Shown: positions 25,643-33,728 of the stretch, in pieces
Position numbering within the stretch: the first letter of the stretch is position 1
Layout of the letters: the number at the start of each line of letters is the position of its first letter
Assembly (NCBI GenBank): GCA_021740915.1
Contig: JAIOYW010000025.1
Coordinates: forward strand, 1 to 45,392
Origin: Ignavibacteriales bacterium
GTDB taxonomy: Bacteria; Bacteroidota; Ignavibacteria; Ignavibacteriales; Melioribacteraceae
Reading direction: 5' to 3'
DNA: 45,392 nucleotides
Notes under the pieces: model-generated
Databases searched by the model: none
The model's input: the letters and a program-made list of their open reading frames with translations, nothing else
What the model was told of the DNA's origin: nothing
Translations under genes and position numbers: made by a program

Positions 25643-25671
25643 AAAATAGTTTATAAAGGCAAAAATGTCAA
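25643..25671 (-). promoter_or_regulatory. Promoter of the BMC shell-gene pair
   Basis: On the minus strand TTGACA (25666-25671) and TATTTT (25643-25648) are separated by exactly 17 bp; a G follows, giving TATTTTG. The boxes lie in the 88-bp gap after ruvX, with the -10 box 35 bp before the first BMC-H start. This suggests the shell genes are transcribed independently of ruvX. Confidence 0.55.
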
Positions 25672-25695
25672 TTGTTCTGACCTCTATATGTAAAT

Positions 25696-26133
25696 TTAAT
25701 TATCTTTTTTACTGTCCAGAAAGTCCTGAAGTATTATTGAAGCCGCTGTTTTATCAATCCTTCCTTTATCCTGCCGTTTTTTCTTCGAAACAACACTCTG
25801 TATAATTATATCCTGGGCAATTCCGGAAGTATATCTCTCGTCAACTCTGAATACCGGAATATTAAATTTTTTATTTAGTGTGGACTCGAATTTTTCGACA
25901 AGCAGTGTAGTTTCTGATTTCTCCCCATTTTCCCGGAGCGGATATCCGAGAATTATCGCTTTGAGATTATAGGAACTGATAGTTTTTTCAAAATTGTCCC
26001 AGAAACTTTTATCATTGGCGATTGTGATAAGCGGGTACGCAAATATCTGAAGAGGATCACTTACGGCGATACCAATTCGTTTCAGACCAAAATCAACCCC
26101 CAGATAACGCTCAAAATCTTCTTTCATTCTCAT
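25696..26133 (-). CDS. ruvX: RuvX/YqgF-family pre-16S rRNA nuclease
   Basis: A 145-residue RNase-H-fold protein with the family motifs 'YLGVDFGLKRIGIAVSDP' (near 10-27, first catalytic Asp), 'ILGYPLRENGEKS' (near 62-74) and 'VFRVDERYTSGIAQ' (near 95-108), and a terminal 'DKTAASIILQDFL' carrying a further acidic residue. YqgF acts in 16S rRNA 5'-end maturation. Length is normal. It starts 5 nt after the relA/spoT stop, so it is likely cotranscribed. Two in-frame ATG codons lie close together (26133 and 26127); the upstream one is used here. Confidence 0.9.
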   Translation of the reverse strand: MRMKEDFERYLGVDFGLKRIGIAVSDPLQIFAYPLITIANDKSFWDNFEKTISSYNLKAIILGYPLRENGEKSETTLLVEKFESTLNKKFNIPVFRVDERYTSGIAQDIIIQSVVSKKKRQDKGRIDKTAASIILQDFLDSKKDN

Positions 26134-26138
26134 ACAAT

Positions 26139-28310
26139 TTATGCCGTTTCGGAATCGAGCCTTTCGACTGAATAAATGCCCCTGTTCTTCTTAATTCGTT
26201 CAATAAGCCGGTTAAGATGTTCGAGATCGTTTACCTGAACAGTGATTGTACCATTAAACATCGAATCCTGAGTGTTAATATGCACGGTTTTGATATTTGT
26301 ATTCTGGTAATTTGTGATACTGTTCGAAAGGTCCTTCAGTATTCCCGGAGAATCCTCCCCAACAATTTTGATGCCTGCCAGAAACATAGAGCTTTTAGTC
26401 TTCGGCCAGTTTACTGGAACAAGTTTCTCAACATTCGTGCGAGAGATTATCTGAAGATTTTTACAGTCCTTTCTATGAATTTTAATCCCCTCGCCAATCG
26501 TGATATACCCGATAATCGGATCACCCGGTATCGGCCCACAGCAGCGGGCATAACTTACAACAATTCCTTTATAATCTCCCTCAAGTATCACTCCGCCAAT
26601 ATTATTCCGTGCGAAAGCAGCAAAATTCTCAAACGAGATGTCCTTTTGTTCGTCGGGTACCGACACAACTTCCGGATTGAGAACTTCATCGAGATCAATC
26701 TTATCCTGAGCTATTGCCCTGTAAAATTTTTGAGTGTTTTCGTATTTCAGTTTTCTGGATAACTTTATCACATCATCCGGAGTGAAAGTCAGCTTAAGTT
26801 TTTTGAGCTTTTTCTCAAAAATATCTTTCCCGGTTTCAACAAGTTTTTCATCTTCATTCTTAAGATATTTTCGTACGGCGGATTTAGCCTTATGAGTTAC
26901 AACAAACTGCAGCCAGCTCCGGTTGGGATGCTGATTTTTTGAAGTAATTATTTCAACCTGATCGCCGCTGTGCAGAACTGTATTCAAAGGCACAATTTTG
27001 CCGTTGACTTTGGCTCCTATGCAATGATAACCGACATTTGAATGTATCTCAAAAGCGAAATCAACACTTGTGGAATTTATTGGAAGTATTTTCAGATCGC
27101 CTTTGGGAGTAAAAAGATAAATCTCATCCTGAAATAACTGCAAACTGAAACTCGATAAAATCTCTTTGCTCGCTTCAGTCTTCGAAACATTCTCGAATAT
27201 ATCCCGTATCCAGTTAACCCAGTCTTCCAGATCGCGGTCAGTAGCGGCTACATTTTCTTTGTATTTCCAATGTGCGGCAACTCCACGTTCTGCAATTTCG
27301 TGCATCTTGCGTGTTCTTATTTGAATTTCGACAAGTTTTCCTGCAGGACCGTAAACGGTATTATGAATGGACTGATAATTATTCTTCTTGGGAATGGAGA
27401 TATAATCCTTAAATCGGTCAGAAATCGGCTTATAGAGATTGTTGACTATGCCAAGAACATAATAGCACTTGTTCTGGTCTATATCATCCAGAATAATCCT
27501 GATAGCAAGAAGATCGAAAATATTATCGAAGGTTGTATTCAATTTCATCATCTTTTTATAGATGCTGAAAATATGCTTAGGTCTGCCGCTCAGTTCAAAT
27601 TTCAAGCCGCTTTCAATAAGTTTCTGCTTCAGCGGCTCGGAAAATTTTTTGATGTATTCTTCGCGTTCCTTTCTCTTATCCTTCAGTTTTTTGGCAATTT
27701 CCTCGTAGGCATCCTTATTCAGATATTTGAAGGACAGGTCTTCCAGCTCCCATTTGATCTGCCCGAGACCAAATCTGTTTGCGAACGGAGCATAAATATC
27801 AAGGGTTTCCTTGGCTATCCTTCTCTGTCTGCTCGCAACAAGTGAGTCGAGCGTCCTCATATTATGGACACGATCGGCAAATTTTACAAGAATAACCCTG
27901 ACATCATCTATCATCGAAAGGAGCATCTTACGGTAATATTCCGCCTGCGTAATATCCTGACCTTTGAACACACCGTCAATCTTCGTGACGCCATTGACAA
28001 TAATACCAACTTCACTACCGAATTCCTTTTGTATAAAGTCAAGGCTGATTTCAGTATCTTCAACAACATCGTGAAGCAAGGCTGCTATTACGCTTGTATC
28101 ATCAAGGGGAATTTCTTCTGCAACAATTTTAGCAACGGCATAAGGATGATCAAAATAAGGTTCACCTGAATCTCTGTTGTCATTTTTATGCGCTTCATAG
28201 CTTAGCCTGAAACTTTTTGTTATCAGTTCCTCGCGGACACGTGGAAGATTCTTTCGGCAAATTGAAAGAAGGTCTTCAAGCATTTTATTGAGTTTGTTTT
28301 CGGCTATCAT
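26139..28310 (-). CDS. rsh: Bifunctional (p)ppGpp synthetase/hydrolase (RelA/SpoT, Rsh)
   Basis: A 723-residue long RSH enzyme controlling the stringent response. The N-terminal HD hydrolase shows 'SGEPYFDHPYAVAKIV' and the catalytic 'ALLHDVVEDT' (near 80-89), with 'VKFADRVHNMRTL' (near 143-155), so hydrolase activity should be intact. The synthetase domain has 'RPKHIFSIYKKM' and 'DLLAIRIILDD' (near 255-285) and 'YQSIHNTVYGP'. TGS ('IYLFTPKGDLKILP', near 400) and a C-terminal ACT domain (near 645-720) complete the architecture. The Cys-rich 'YARCCGPIPGDPIIGYIT' region is present. It is followed 5 bp later by ruvX. Confidence 0.93.
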   Translation of the reverse strand: MIAENKLNKMLEDLLSICRKNLPRVREELITKSFRLSYEAHKNDNRDSGEPYFDHPYAVAKIVAEEIPLDDTSVIAALLHDVVEDTEISLDFIQKEFGSEVGIIVNGVTKIDGVFKGQDITQAEYYRKMLLSMIDDVRVILVKFADRVHNMRTLDSLVASRQRRIAKETLDIYAPFANRFGLGQIKWELEDLSFKYLNKDAYEEIAKKLKDKRKEREEYIKKFSEPLKQKLIESGLKFELSGRPKHIFSIYKKMMKLNTTFDNIFDLLAIRIILDDIDQNKCYYVLGIVNNLYKPISDRFKDYISIPKKNNYQSIHNTVYGPAGKLVEIQIRTRKMHEIAERGVAAHWKYKENVAATDRDLEDWVNWIRDIFENVSKTEASKEILSSFSLQLFQDEIYLFTPKGDLKILPINSTSVDFAFEIHSNVGYHCIGAKVNGKIVPLNTVLHSGDQVEIITSKNQHPNRSWLQFVVTHKAKSAVRKYLKNEDEKLVETGKDIFEKKLKKLKLTFTPDDVIKLSRKLKYENTQKFYRAIAQDKIDLDEVLNPEVVSVPDEQKDISFENFAAFARNNIGGVILEGDYKGIVVSYARCCGPIPGDPIIGYITIGEGIKIHRKDCKNLQIISRTNVEKLVPVNWPKTKSSMFLAGIKIVGEDSPGILKDLSNSITNYQNTNIKTVHINTQDSMFNGTITVQVNDLEHLNRLIERIKKNRGIYSVERLDSETA

Positions 28311-28392
28311 ACTTAATGAGTGAAATCAGATTTCTTTTATATTAGAGAAAGATAGAATTTGCCCATAAATTCTAAATTACAAGTTCTTTATA

Positions 28393-29433
28393 CTACTTTT
28401 TACGCTGATTTTCAAGAATTTCTAATTTTAATTCCTTTGTTCTCTCTATTCGGTCAAGCAAATCCTCTGAATATTTCTCATTCGGCTTATAACCGAGGAT
28501 GTAATTACACCGATCAAGAGCCTCAGAGTATTTACCGCCATTATTCAGATTCCTTGCAATAGCAAAGTTTACCCAGAGATCATTTCTTGTGGTCAATGTT
28601 CCGTGCTGTAAAAACAACTCCCGGATTTTATAAAGCTCTGCCGCTGCTTTGAGCGGATTATCCACAGAATAAACCCGGGCTTTAATGAAGTGAAAATCTT
28701 TACTCTCAGGAAAAAACTTTAGAGCTTTCTCAGCAAGATCAAGCGCTTTGGAATACATATCTCTTGATATATACACCCAGCAAAGCGAATATATAGCCAG
28801 ATGGAAATGATATGAATTCCCGCCTACAGCTTTTTCGAGCAATTTGGTGCCAAGTTCCTTTTCATCTGAAAAAAAAGGGAGCCAATTTATAAATTCGGTT
28901 TTGGCACTAACCCAATATTTGTAAGTGCCGACTGCGATGTAGGCTTCATAAAAATTTTTGTCGGCTTCTATACATTTTTCAAAATCTTTTACTGAGCTAT
29001 AACCTTCATTAATAGCGCTTAGATATTTATGTTTAGTTGCCCGGTAATATGCAGAGTATCCTCTTGACACACCCAGAAAATAATTTGCCCATATACTGCC
29101 ATGGTTTTTTGACGCATATTTTTCAGCAGCAATTTCCGCCTCGTCAATCATCGCCCCAATACTTTCGTTCTCCTCAAGTTCCATTCTTTCAGAACTTTCA
29201 GCAATATGAGGCGTAATAATAAAGATTTTTCCTGCGGGCAGATCGGGGAATTCTTTTTCAAGTTCCTTAAAAGTGTTTTTTGCCTCCTGATATTCTGCTG
29301 AAAGGGTTAAAGCAATCCCTTTTCTTATCAGTGAATCAACCTTTGCATCAGGAAAAGTCTGAGCCGAAATAATGCCTGCGCTGATAATTATCAGACCGAT
29401 TTTAAAATGTGCCGAAAGTCCTGTCACCTGCAT
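28393..29433 (-). CDS. Exported tetratricopeptide-repeat protein
   Basis: A protein of about 346 residues with a hydrophobic N-terminal signal ('KIGLIIISAGIISAQ', near 11-25) and at least three TPR-like helix pairs ('RKGIALTLSAEYQEAKNTFKE', 'DFEKCIEADKNFYEAYIAVG', 'ALDLAEKALKFFPESKDFHF'). TPR arrays mediate protein-protein contacts; no partner is identifiable. The start lies inside upp: no in-frame start codon occurs after the upp stop, so the ATG at 29431-29433 or the GTG two codons later must be used, giving about 30 bp overlap. It is the last gene of the CoADR-upp unit and may be an envelope or gliding-type accessory protein. Confidence 0.7.
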   Translation of the reverse strand: MQVTGLSAHFKIGLIIISAGIISAQTFPDAKVDSLIRKGIALTLSAEYQEAKNTFKELEKEFPDLPAGKIFIITPHIAESSERMELEENESIGAMIDEAEIAAEKYASKNHGSIWANYFLGVSRGYSAYYRATKHKYLSAINEGYSSVKDFEKCIEADKNFYEAYIAVGTYKYWVSAKTEFINWLPFFSDEKELGTKLLEKAVGGNSYHFHLAIYSLCWVYISRDMYSKALDLAEKALKFFPESKDFHFIKARVYSVDNPLKAAAELYKIRELFLQHGTLTTRNDLWVNFAIARNLNNGGKYSEALDRCNYILGYKPNEKYSEDLLDRIERTKELKLEILENQRKK

Positions 29434-30028
29434 CACCCAATCCCGGAAGTATGTACCCTGATGAATTTAATTCTCTGTCCAGCGCCGCCGTGTAAATCTG
29501 TACATCGGGATGCTCAGAGGTGATTTTGTTAACGCCGAATGGAGCAGCTATCAGGCAGGCAAGTGAAACGTTTGCCGCCCCTTTCTGTTTTAGGTAACGA
29601 ATCGCATAAGATGCGCTCCCGCCTGTTGCCAGCATTGGATCGATAATTATTACCTTCGACTCAGGCAGATGAGAAGGGGTTTTAAAATAATATTCAACAG
29701 GCTGAAGGGTGGTCTCATTGCGCTGAAGCCCAATATGACCAACGCTTGCATCCGGAATAAGTTCGATAAACGACTGAACCATTGCAAGCCCTGCCCTTAA
29801 CACAGGTATCAGAATTATGGAATCTTTTAATCTATAACCGTTAGTCTCTTCCAGAGGAGTTGTGACTGTAAACTGAGTAAGTTTTAACGATTTACTCAGT
29901 TCAATTGCAATAGAATAACCAATTCGGTTCAAAGCAATCCTGAAAAGCTCATAAGGTGTATTTTTATCCCGCAGAATCGTTATATCTCTTTTAATCAGAG
30001 GGTTTTCAACAATTATAAGATTATTCAT
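29402..30028 (-). CDS. upp: Uracil phosphoribosyltransferase
   Basis: A 208-residue salvage enzyme that forms UMP from uracil and PRPP. Signature segments: 'ILIPVLRAGLAMVQSF' (near 72-87), 'VGHIGLQRNE' (near 95-104), the PRPP loop 'VIIIDPMLATGGSASYAI' (near 125-142) and the C-terminal uracil-binding 'YILPGLGDAGDRTFGT' (near 192-207). Length is standard. Its start overlaps the stop of the CoA-disulfide-reductase-like gene by 4 bp, and its C-terminal codons overlap the TPR gene. Together with DeoC and the nucleoside kinase it indicates nucleotide recycling. Confidence 0.95.
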   Translation of the reverse strand: MNNLIIVENPLIKRDITILRDKNTPYELFRIALNRIGYSIAIELSKSLKLTQFTVTTPLEETNGYRLKDSIILIPVLRAGLAMVQSFIELIPDASVGHIGLQRNETTLQPVEYYFKTPSHLPESKVIIIDPMLATGGSASYAIRYLKQKGAANVSLACLIAAPFGVNKITSEHPDVQIYTAALDRELNSSGYILPGLGDAGDRTFGTF

Positions 30029-31383
30029 TTTTTAAGTTTCCTTTCAGCATTTCTTCCCAAAACCGAGAGCAGATTAATAAATGGCGAGACAGGCGGTGTA
30101 TAATTATAGAATATTTCAGCAAGTGAATCCACTTTGGCTCTTAAATATATCAAAGTTGAAATAACATCAGAATAACCGGAAACCTCATTTTTACCAAGAA
30201 AAGACGCACCGAAAATTCTTCCATCGCGTTTATCAAATAATAATTTCCCAAACGTTTGGGAAGATTCCGGCATAACTTTTACCAGGTTAGGTATAACTGC
30301 ACTTACCGAATCGTAGTTCAGCCTGAAATCAGCACATTCTCCTTCGCTTAAACCGGCTGCAGAATACACATTATTAAAAATTTTTATTGCAACATTCTTT
30401 ACAACCGGTTTAACTATCCGATTGCCTCCAGCTGCATTTTCACCTGCGATGTGTCCGAAATGATGAGCAAAAGTTGCAAGAGGATAGTATAATGGCCTGC
30501 CTGAGATAAATTCGGGCACCTCAATACAATCGCCGGCGGCAAAAATGTTCTGATCGGTAGTTCTAAGTCTGCTATCTGTTATATATGCTCCGCTTGCTCC
30601 ACGCCTTAATCCTAAGGGAATTCCAATATCGGTATTAGGTGAAAACCCGGCGCTGAGAATAATAATATCAGTTTCGAGAAGCAGAGAACCTATTTTGACT
30701 TTTGTCACTGAGCCGTCATTTTCTATTAGTCCCGGATTCTGAACCCCTCCGATAAAAGATATTCCGGCTTGTTCAATTGTTACGGCCAGCAGATTTCTTA
30801 TCTCCGGAGAAGCAGCAGGCAATGGCAGATTTTCCCTTTCGATTATTGTCACTTCCATCCCAGCTGATTTCAGGGATTCGGCAGTTTCAAGACCGATATA
30901 TCCTCCGCCAATAATCACAGCCCGTCTTACATTGTTAATATCGATGTTGTGGAGAACAGCCTGAAGGTCTTCAACGGTTTTCAGCGTGAAAACATTATGG
31001 TATTTTTTTGTAACAAAAGAAGGTATTTTGGGAACCGAACCTGTGCATAAAATCAGGCGGTCATAGGCTAATGAATGTGTCGCACCTGAAACAAGATCCC
31101 TGACGTAGATGCTTCTGTTTCTTTTATCAACAGCTTCTACTCTGGTCTTTATTTTTACTTCTACTTTTTTCTCATCATAGAAACTTTCCGGAGTAAAAAA
31201 AACAATATCGGAAGGATTTCTGATTGTTTTATCGAGCACATAAGGCAATTCGCAGGTACCGGTTGAAATGTGCGCACCTGCTTCGAACATAATTACCTCC
31301 GCAGAGGGATCTGTTCTTTTTGCTTTTGCTGCAGCACTGGGACCTGCGGCATTTCCGCCGATGACAAGAATCCTTTTACCCAC
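30025..31383 (-). CDS. CoA-disulfide reductase/NADH oxidase-like FAD flavoprotein
   Basis: A 452-residue pyridine nucleotide-disulfide oxidoreductase. FAD-binding 'VIGGNAAGPSAAAKAKR' is at the N-terminus, and the single redox cysteine is C44 in 'TGTCELPYVL', the position of the catalytic Cys in CoA-disulfide reductases. The NAD(P)H-binding 'AVIIGGGYIGLETAESL' lies near 160, 'FAAGDCIEVP' near 285 and the dimerisation domain from about 320. Family members reduce CoA-disulfide, persulfides or O2; specificity cannot be read from the sequence. No rhodanese or SirA domain is fused at the C-terminus. It starts a three-gene unit with upp and the TPR gene. Confidence 0.82.
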   Translation of the reverse strand: MGKRILVIGGNAAGPSAAAKAKRTDPSAEVIMFEAGAHISTGTCELPYVLDKTIRNPSDIVFFTPESFYDEKKVEVKIKTRVEAVDKRNRSIYVRDLVSGATHSLAYDRLILCTGSVPKIPSFVTKKYHNVFTLKTVEDLQAVLHNIDINNVRRAVIIGGGYIGLETAESLKSAGMEVTIIERENLPLPAASPEIRNLLAVTIEQAGISFIGGVQNPGLIENDGSVTKVKIGSLLLETDIIILSAGFSPNTDIGIPLGLRRGASGAYITDSRLRTTDQNIFAAGDCIEVPEFISGRPLYYPLATFAHHFGHIAGENAAGGNRIVKPVVKNVAIKIFNNVYSAAGLSEGECADFRLNYDSVSAVIPNLVKVMPESSQTFGKLLFDKRDGRIFGASFLGKNEVSGYSDVISTLIYLRAKVDSLAEIFYNYTPPVSPFINLLSVLGRNAERKLKK

Positions 31384-31465
31384 GAATTATTTTCTCTGTT
31401 GTAAGGAATTATTAAACATATTCACTTTTCAATCTGTCCGATAAATTTAATACGTAATGATTGTT

Positions 31466-31485
31466 CCACAAACTTAAATTAAATT
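31466..31485 (-). promoter_or_regulatory. Promoter-like block upstream of the CoADR-like gene
   Basis: On the minus strand 31469-31476 reads TAAGTTTG, an exact TAnnTTTG box, 86 bp before the CoADR-like start. The surrounding 20 bp are nearly identical (one inserted base) to 41175-41195 upstream of the DUF362 gene, suggesting a shared promoter or regulator site. Confidence 0.4.
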
Positions 31486-31597
31486 TGTTAATATTGAAAG
31501 GAACTGAAAAATATCCGGGCGAATGGCTGTATTTCTGTAAAATGAATCAAGGGAAATTCCACATTCTCATGCCTTTGGGGTAAAAGTTCAAACATCG

Positions 31598-31640
31598 GGA
31601 AATAAAAAGAAAGCCTTCGGTCGCAAAGATTCCGAAGGCT
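31598..31640 (-). terminator. Rho-independent terminator of the methylmalonyl-CoA decarboxylase operon
   Basis: A 9-bp perfect stem, AGCCTTCGG (31612-31620) with CCGAAGGCT (31632-31640), encloses an 11-nt loop. Read on the minus strand it is followed by a T-rich tail (TTCTTTTTATTTC). It lies 32 bp after the mmdB stop and is the clearest intrinsic terminator in the window. Confidence 0.85.
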
Positions 31641-31671
31641 ATCACAGGAGGTGTATTTATTTATTCATTCA

Positions 31672-32832
31672 TCACATTGCGGTATTAAATAGAAGTCCGA
31701 GGAGAATTCCGGCTGCAACAGCCGAGCCGATGACGCCCGCCACATTAGGAGCCATTGCGTGCATGAGCAAAAAGTTTTTCGGATCTTCCTGAGCGCCCAG
31801 CATCTGGGCAACTCTCGCACTGTCCGGTACGGCTGAAACTCCGGCAGCGCCAATTATCGGATTAATTTTATCCTCATCAGAAAGGAAAAGATTCATAACC
31901 TTAGCAAAAATAACTCCGCCTGCAGTTGCAACCATAAAGGAAGCAGCTCCCAAAACAAAGATCAGAATCGATCCCCAGGTGAGGAAAGTGGTAGCCTGAG
32001 TTGATGCGCCAACGGTGATCCCAAGAAGAATAGTGACAATATCGATGAGCGGACGGGCAGCGGTTTCTGCAAGTCTTTTAGTCACTCCCGATTCCTTGAG
32101 CAGGTTCCCGAAAAACAGCATACCTAATAGCGGCAAACCACCGGGAGAAATAAATGTCGTCAGTATAAGCCCAAATATCGGAAAGAGTATTTTTTCGAGC
32201 CGGGAAACCGAGCGCGGCGGTTTCATCCTGATAAGCCTCTCTTCTTTCGATGTGAGAAGCTTAATAATCGGAGGTTGTATAACGGGAACAAGCGCCATAT
32301 ATGAATAAGCGGCAATAGCGATTGCCCCGATAAGTTCAGGAGCCAGTTTGGATGAAAGGAAAATTGCAGTCGGTCCATCTGCTCCGCCGATAATCCCGAT
32401 CGCAGCAGCCTGCTGCTGAGTAAAACCCAGAGCCAGTGCGGTAATAAAAGTAATAAAAATACCCATTTGCGCTGCTGCACCCAAAAGCATAAGTTTTGGA
32501 TTTGAAAGCAAGGCTGAAAAATCAGTCATAGCCCCAATACCCAGAAAAATAAGCGGCGGATATATTCCCTTAACAACGCCATAATACAGATAATTAAGCA
32601 CACTGCCTTCTTCATAAATTCCAATCTGCAAACCAGCGCCTTCAAGAAAAGGGATATTACCGAGTATTATCCCGAAACCAATCGGAACAAGCAGGAGAGG
32701 CTCATAATCCTTTTTAATCGCCAGATAGAGGAAAAACAATCCGCAGGCGATCATTACAAAATGACCCCAGGTAATATTTGCAAATCCTGTGTACTTAATA
32801 ATTTCTTTGAGCATTTCGAGAAGATGTGTCAT
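31672..32832 (-). CDS. mmdB: Na+-pumping methylmalonyl-CoA/oxaloacetate decarboxylase beta subunit
   Basis: A 386-residue integral membrane subunit with about ten helices. It belongs to the OadB/MmdB/GcdB family, which decarboxylates carboxybiotin and couples this to Na+ export. The family signature 'GIIGGADGPTAIFLSSKLAP' is near 145-165, and 'PLLGMLFFGNLLKESGVTKRL' near 245-265. C-terminal 'DSARVAQMLGAQEDP' and 'HAMAPNVAGVIGSAVAAGILL' motifs are complete. It starts 2 bp after the biotin-carrier stop. The operon context (MmdA-type carboxyltransferase plus epimerase) points to methylmalonyl-CoA rather than oxaloacetate. Confidence 0.88.
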   Translation of the reverse strand: MTHLLEMLKEIIKYTGFANITWGHFVMIACGLFFLYLAIKKDYEPLLLVPIGFGIILGNIPFLEGAGLQIGIYEEGSVLNYLYYGVVKGIYPPLIFLGIGAMTDFSALLSNPKLMLLGAAAQMGIFITFITALALGFTQQQAAAIGIIGGADGPTAIFLSSKLAPELIGAIAIAAYSYMALVPVIQPPIIKLLTSKEERLIRMKPPRSVSRLEKILFPIFGLILTTFISPGGLPLLGMLFFGNLLKESGVTKRLAETAARPLIDIVTILLGITVGASTQATTFLTWGSILIFVLGAASFMVATAGGVIFAKVMNLFLSDEDKINPIIGAAGVSAVPDSARVAQMLGAQEDPKNFLLMHAMAPNVAGVIGSAVAAGILLGLLFNTAM

Positions 32833-32834
32833 TA

Positions 32835-33272
32835 TCAGCTCCCGATCTCAATCAGAATATCGCCTTCAAGCACCGAATCGCCCTGGTTAACTTTTACAGC
32901 AGCAATTTTTCCTTCCCTGTCGGCTGTGATGTTGTTTTCCATCTTCATTGCTTCCATTACCAGGAGTTTGTCGCCAAATTTCACAATATCTCCCGGACGA
33001 ACTTTTACTTCGAGTATTGTACCCGGCAGCGGGGCTTTAATCAGACCGGCGCCTTTTCTCTCAGAAGGAGAACTAGTTTTACTCTTATCGGCTTCGCTGG
33101 AAGGAATAACCTGCTTCCTAACCAGAACCGGGGTTTTTGTGGTCTTGATCTCTCTGTGAATTTCAACTTTATAAACTGATCCATTCACTTCCACTTCAGC
33201 AATATTATCCTCAATATTCTGAATCTCAACTTCGTAATTATTTCCCTGTATGCTAAACTTAAATTTTTTCAT
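32835..33272 (-). CDS. mmdC: Biotin carboxyl-carrier subunit of the decarboxylase
   Basis: A 145-residue carrier protein. The C-terminal 70 residues form a biotinyl domain with the biotinylation site 'VMEAMKMENNI' (lysine near residue 112), between 'IKAPLPGTILEVKVRPGDIV' and 'AAVKVNQGDSVLEGDILIEI'. An N-terminal beta segment ('FKFSIQGNNYEVEIQNIED') and a Pro/Ser/Lys-rich hinge precede it, as in other carriers of this type. It shuttles CO2 from the carboxyltransferase to the membrane beta subunit. It starts 13 bp after the OadG-like gene. The mmdC symbol follows operon context. Confidence 0.88.
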   Translation of the reverse strand: MKKFKFSIQGNNYEVEIQNIEDNIAEVEVNGSVYKVEIHREIKTTKTPVLVRKQVIPSSEADKSKTSSPSERKGAGLIKAPLPGTILEVKVRPGDIVKFGDKLLVMEAMKMENNITADREGKIAAVKVNQGDSVLEGDILIEIGS

Positions 33273-33285
33273 TTGTCAGCCGCTT

Positions 33286-33720
33286 TTATCTCGGATATTG
33301 TCTTAATCCATAAATTTTTGAGCTCCATGGTGAATAAGCTCTCTGTGTTTTTTTAATTGTCAGAATTTTACTTTCATCATCGTGCAATTCGGCAAAATGA
33401 AGTGATAATGCCAGCGATATTGCAGCACTAACCTCACCCGAAATCTCTCCTTCCCTGGGTTTGGCAGCCTCCGGTTCACCTTTCGACTGCTGGTTCTTCA
33501 GTATCTTAAGGCGGAGAAGTTTCGCATAATTCGCTATAAACAGATACAGCAGAACAAGCGCCATAAAAACGATCACATAACCAAGTACTGTTATGAGCAA
33601 TGCTTCAAAAGTTATGTTCCCTGGATAAAACCCGAGATTTTCAACGGTTTTACTTTGTGCCAGACTATCCTGAAGCGTTTTCTGTGCCGTATTCATCGAA
33701 TCAATCATTTTTTCCTGCAT
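33286..33720 (-). CDS. OadG-family small membrane subunit of the decarboxylase
   Basis: A 144-residue protein with one transmembrane helix ('FEALLITVLGYVIVFMALVLLYLFIA', near 38-64), followed by a charged linker. A C-terminal amphipathic region ends 'AYSPWSSKIYGLRQYPR'. This matches the OadG/MmdD assembly subunit that tethers the soluble carboxyltransferase to the membrane pump. The N-terminal 35 residues (possibly periplasmic) are longer than in most OadG proteins. It lies between mmdA (8 bp upstream) and the biotin carrier (13 bp downstream), an arrangement typical of Na+-pumping decarboxylases. Confidence 0.8.
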   Translation of the reverse strand: MQEKMIDSMNTAQKTLQDSLAQSKTVENLGFYPGNITFEALLITVLGYVIVFMALVLLYLFIANYAKLLRLKILKNQQSKGEPEAAKPREGEISGEVSAAISLALSLHFAELHDDESKILTIKKTQRAYSPWSSKIYGLRQYPR

Positions 33721-33728
33721 ATCAAGCC

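Noticed and set aside
27270-27845. 191-residue rightward frame inside relA/spoT
   Set aside because: Antisense to the synthetase/hydrolase region of an intact RSH gene; the peptide is hydrophobic and low-complexity as expected of a shadow frame.
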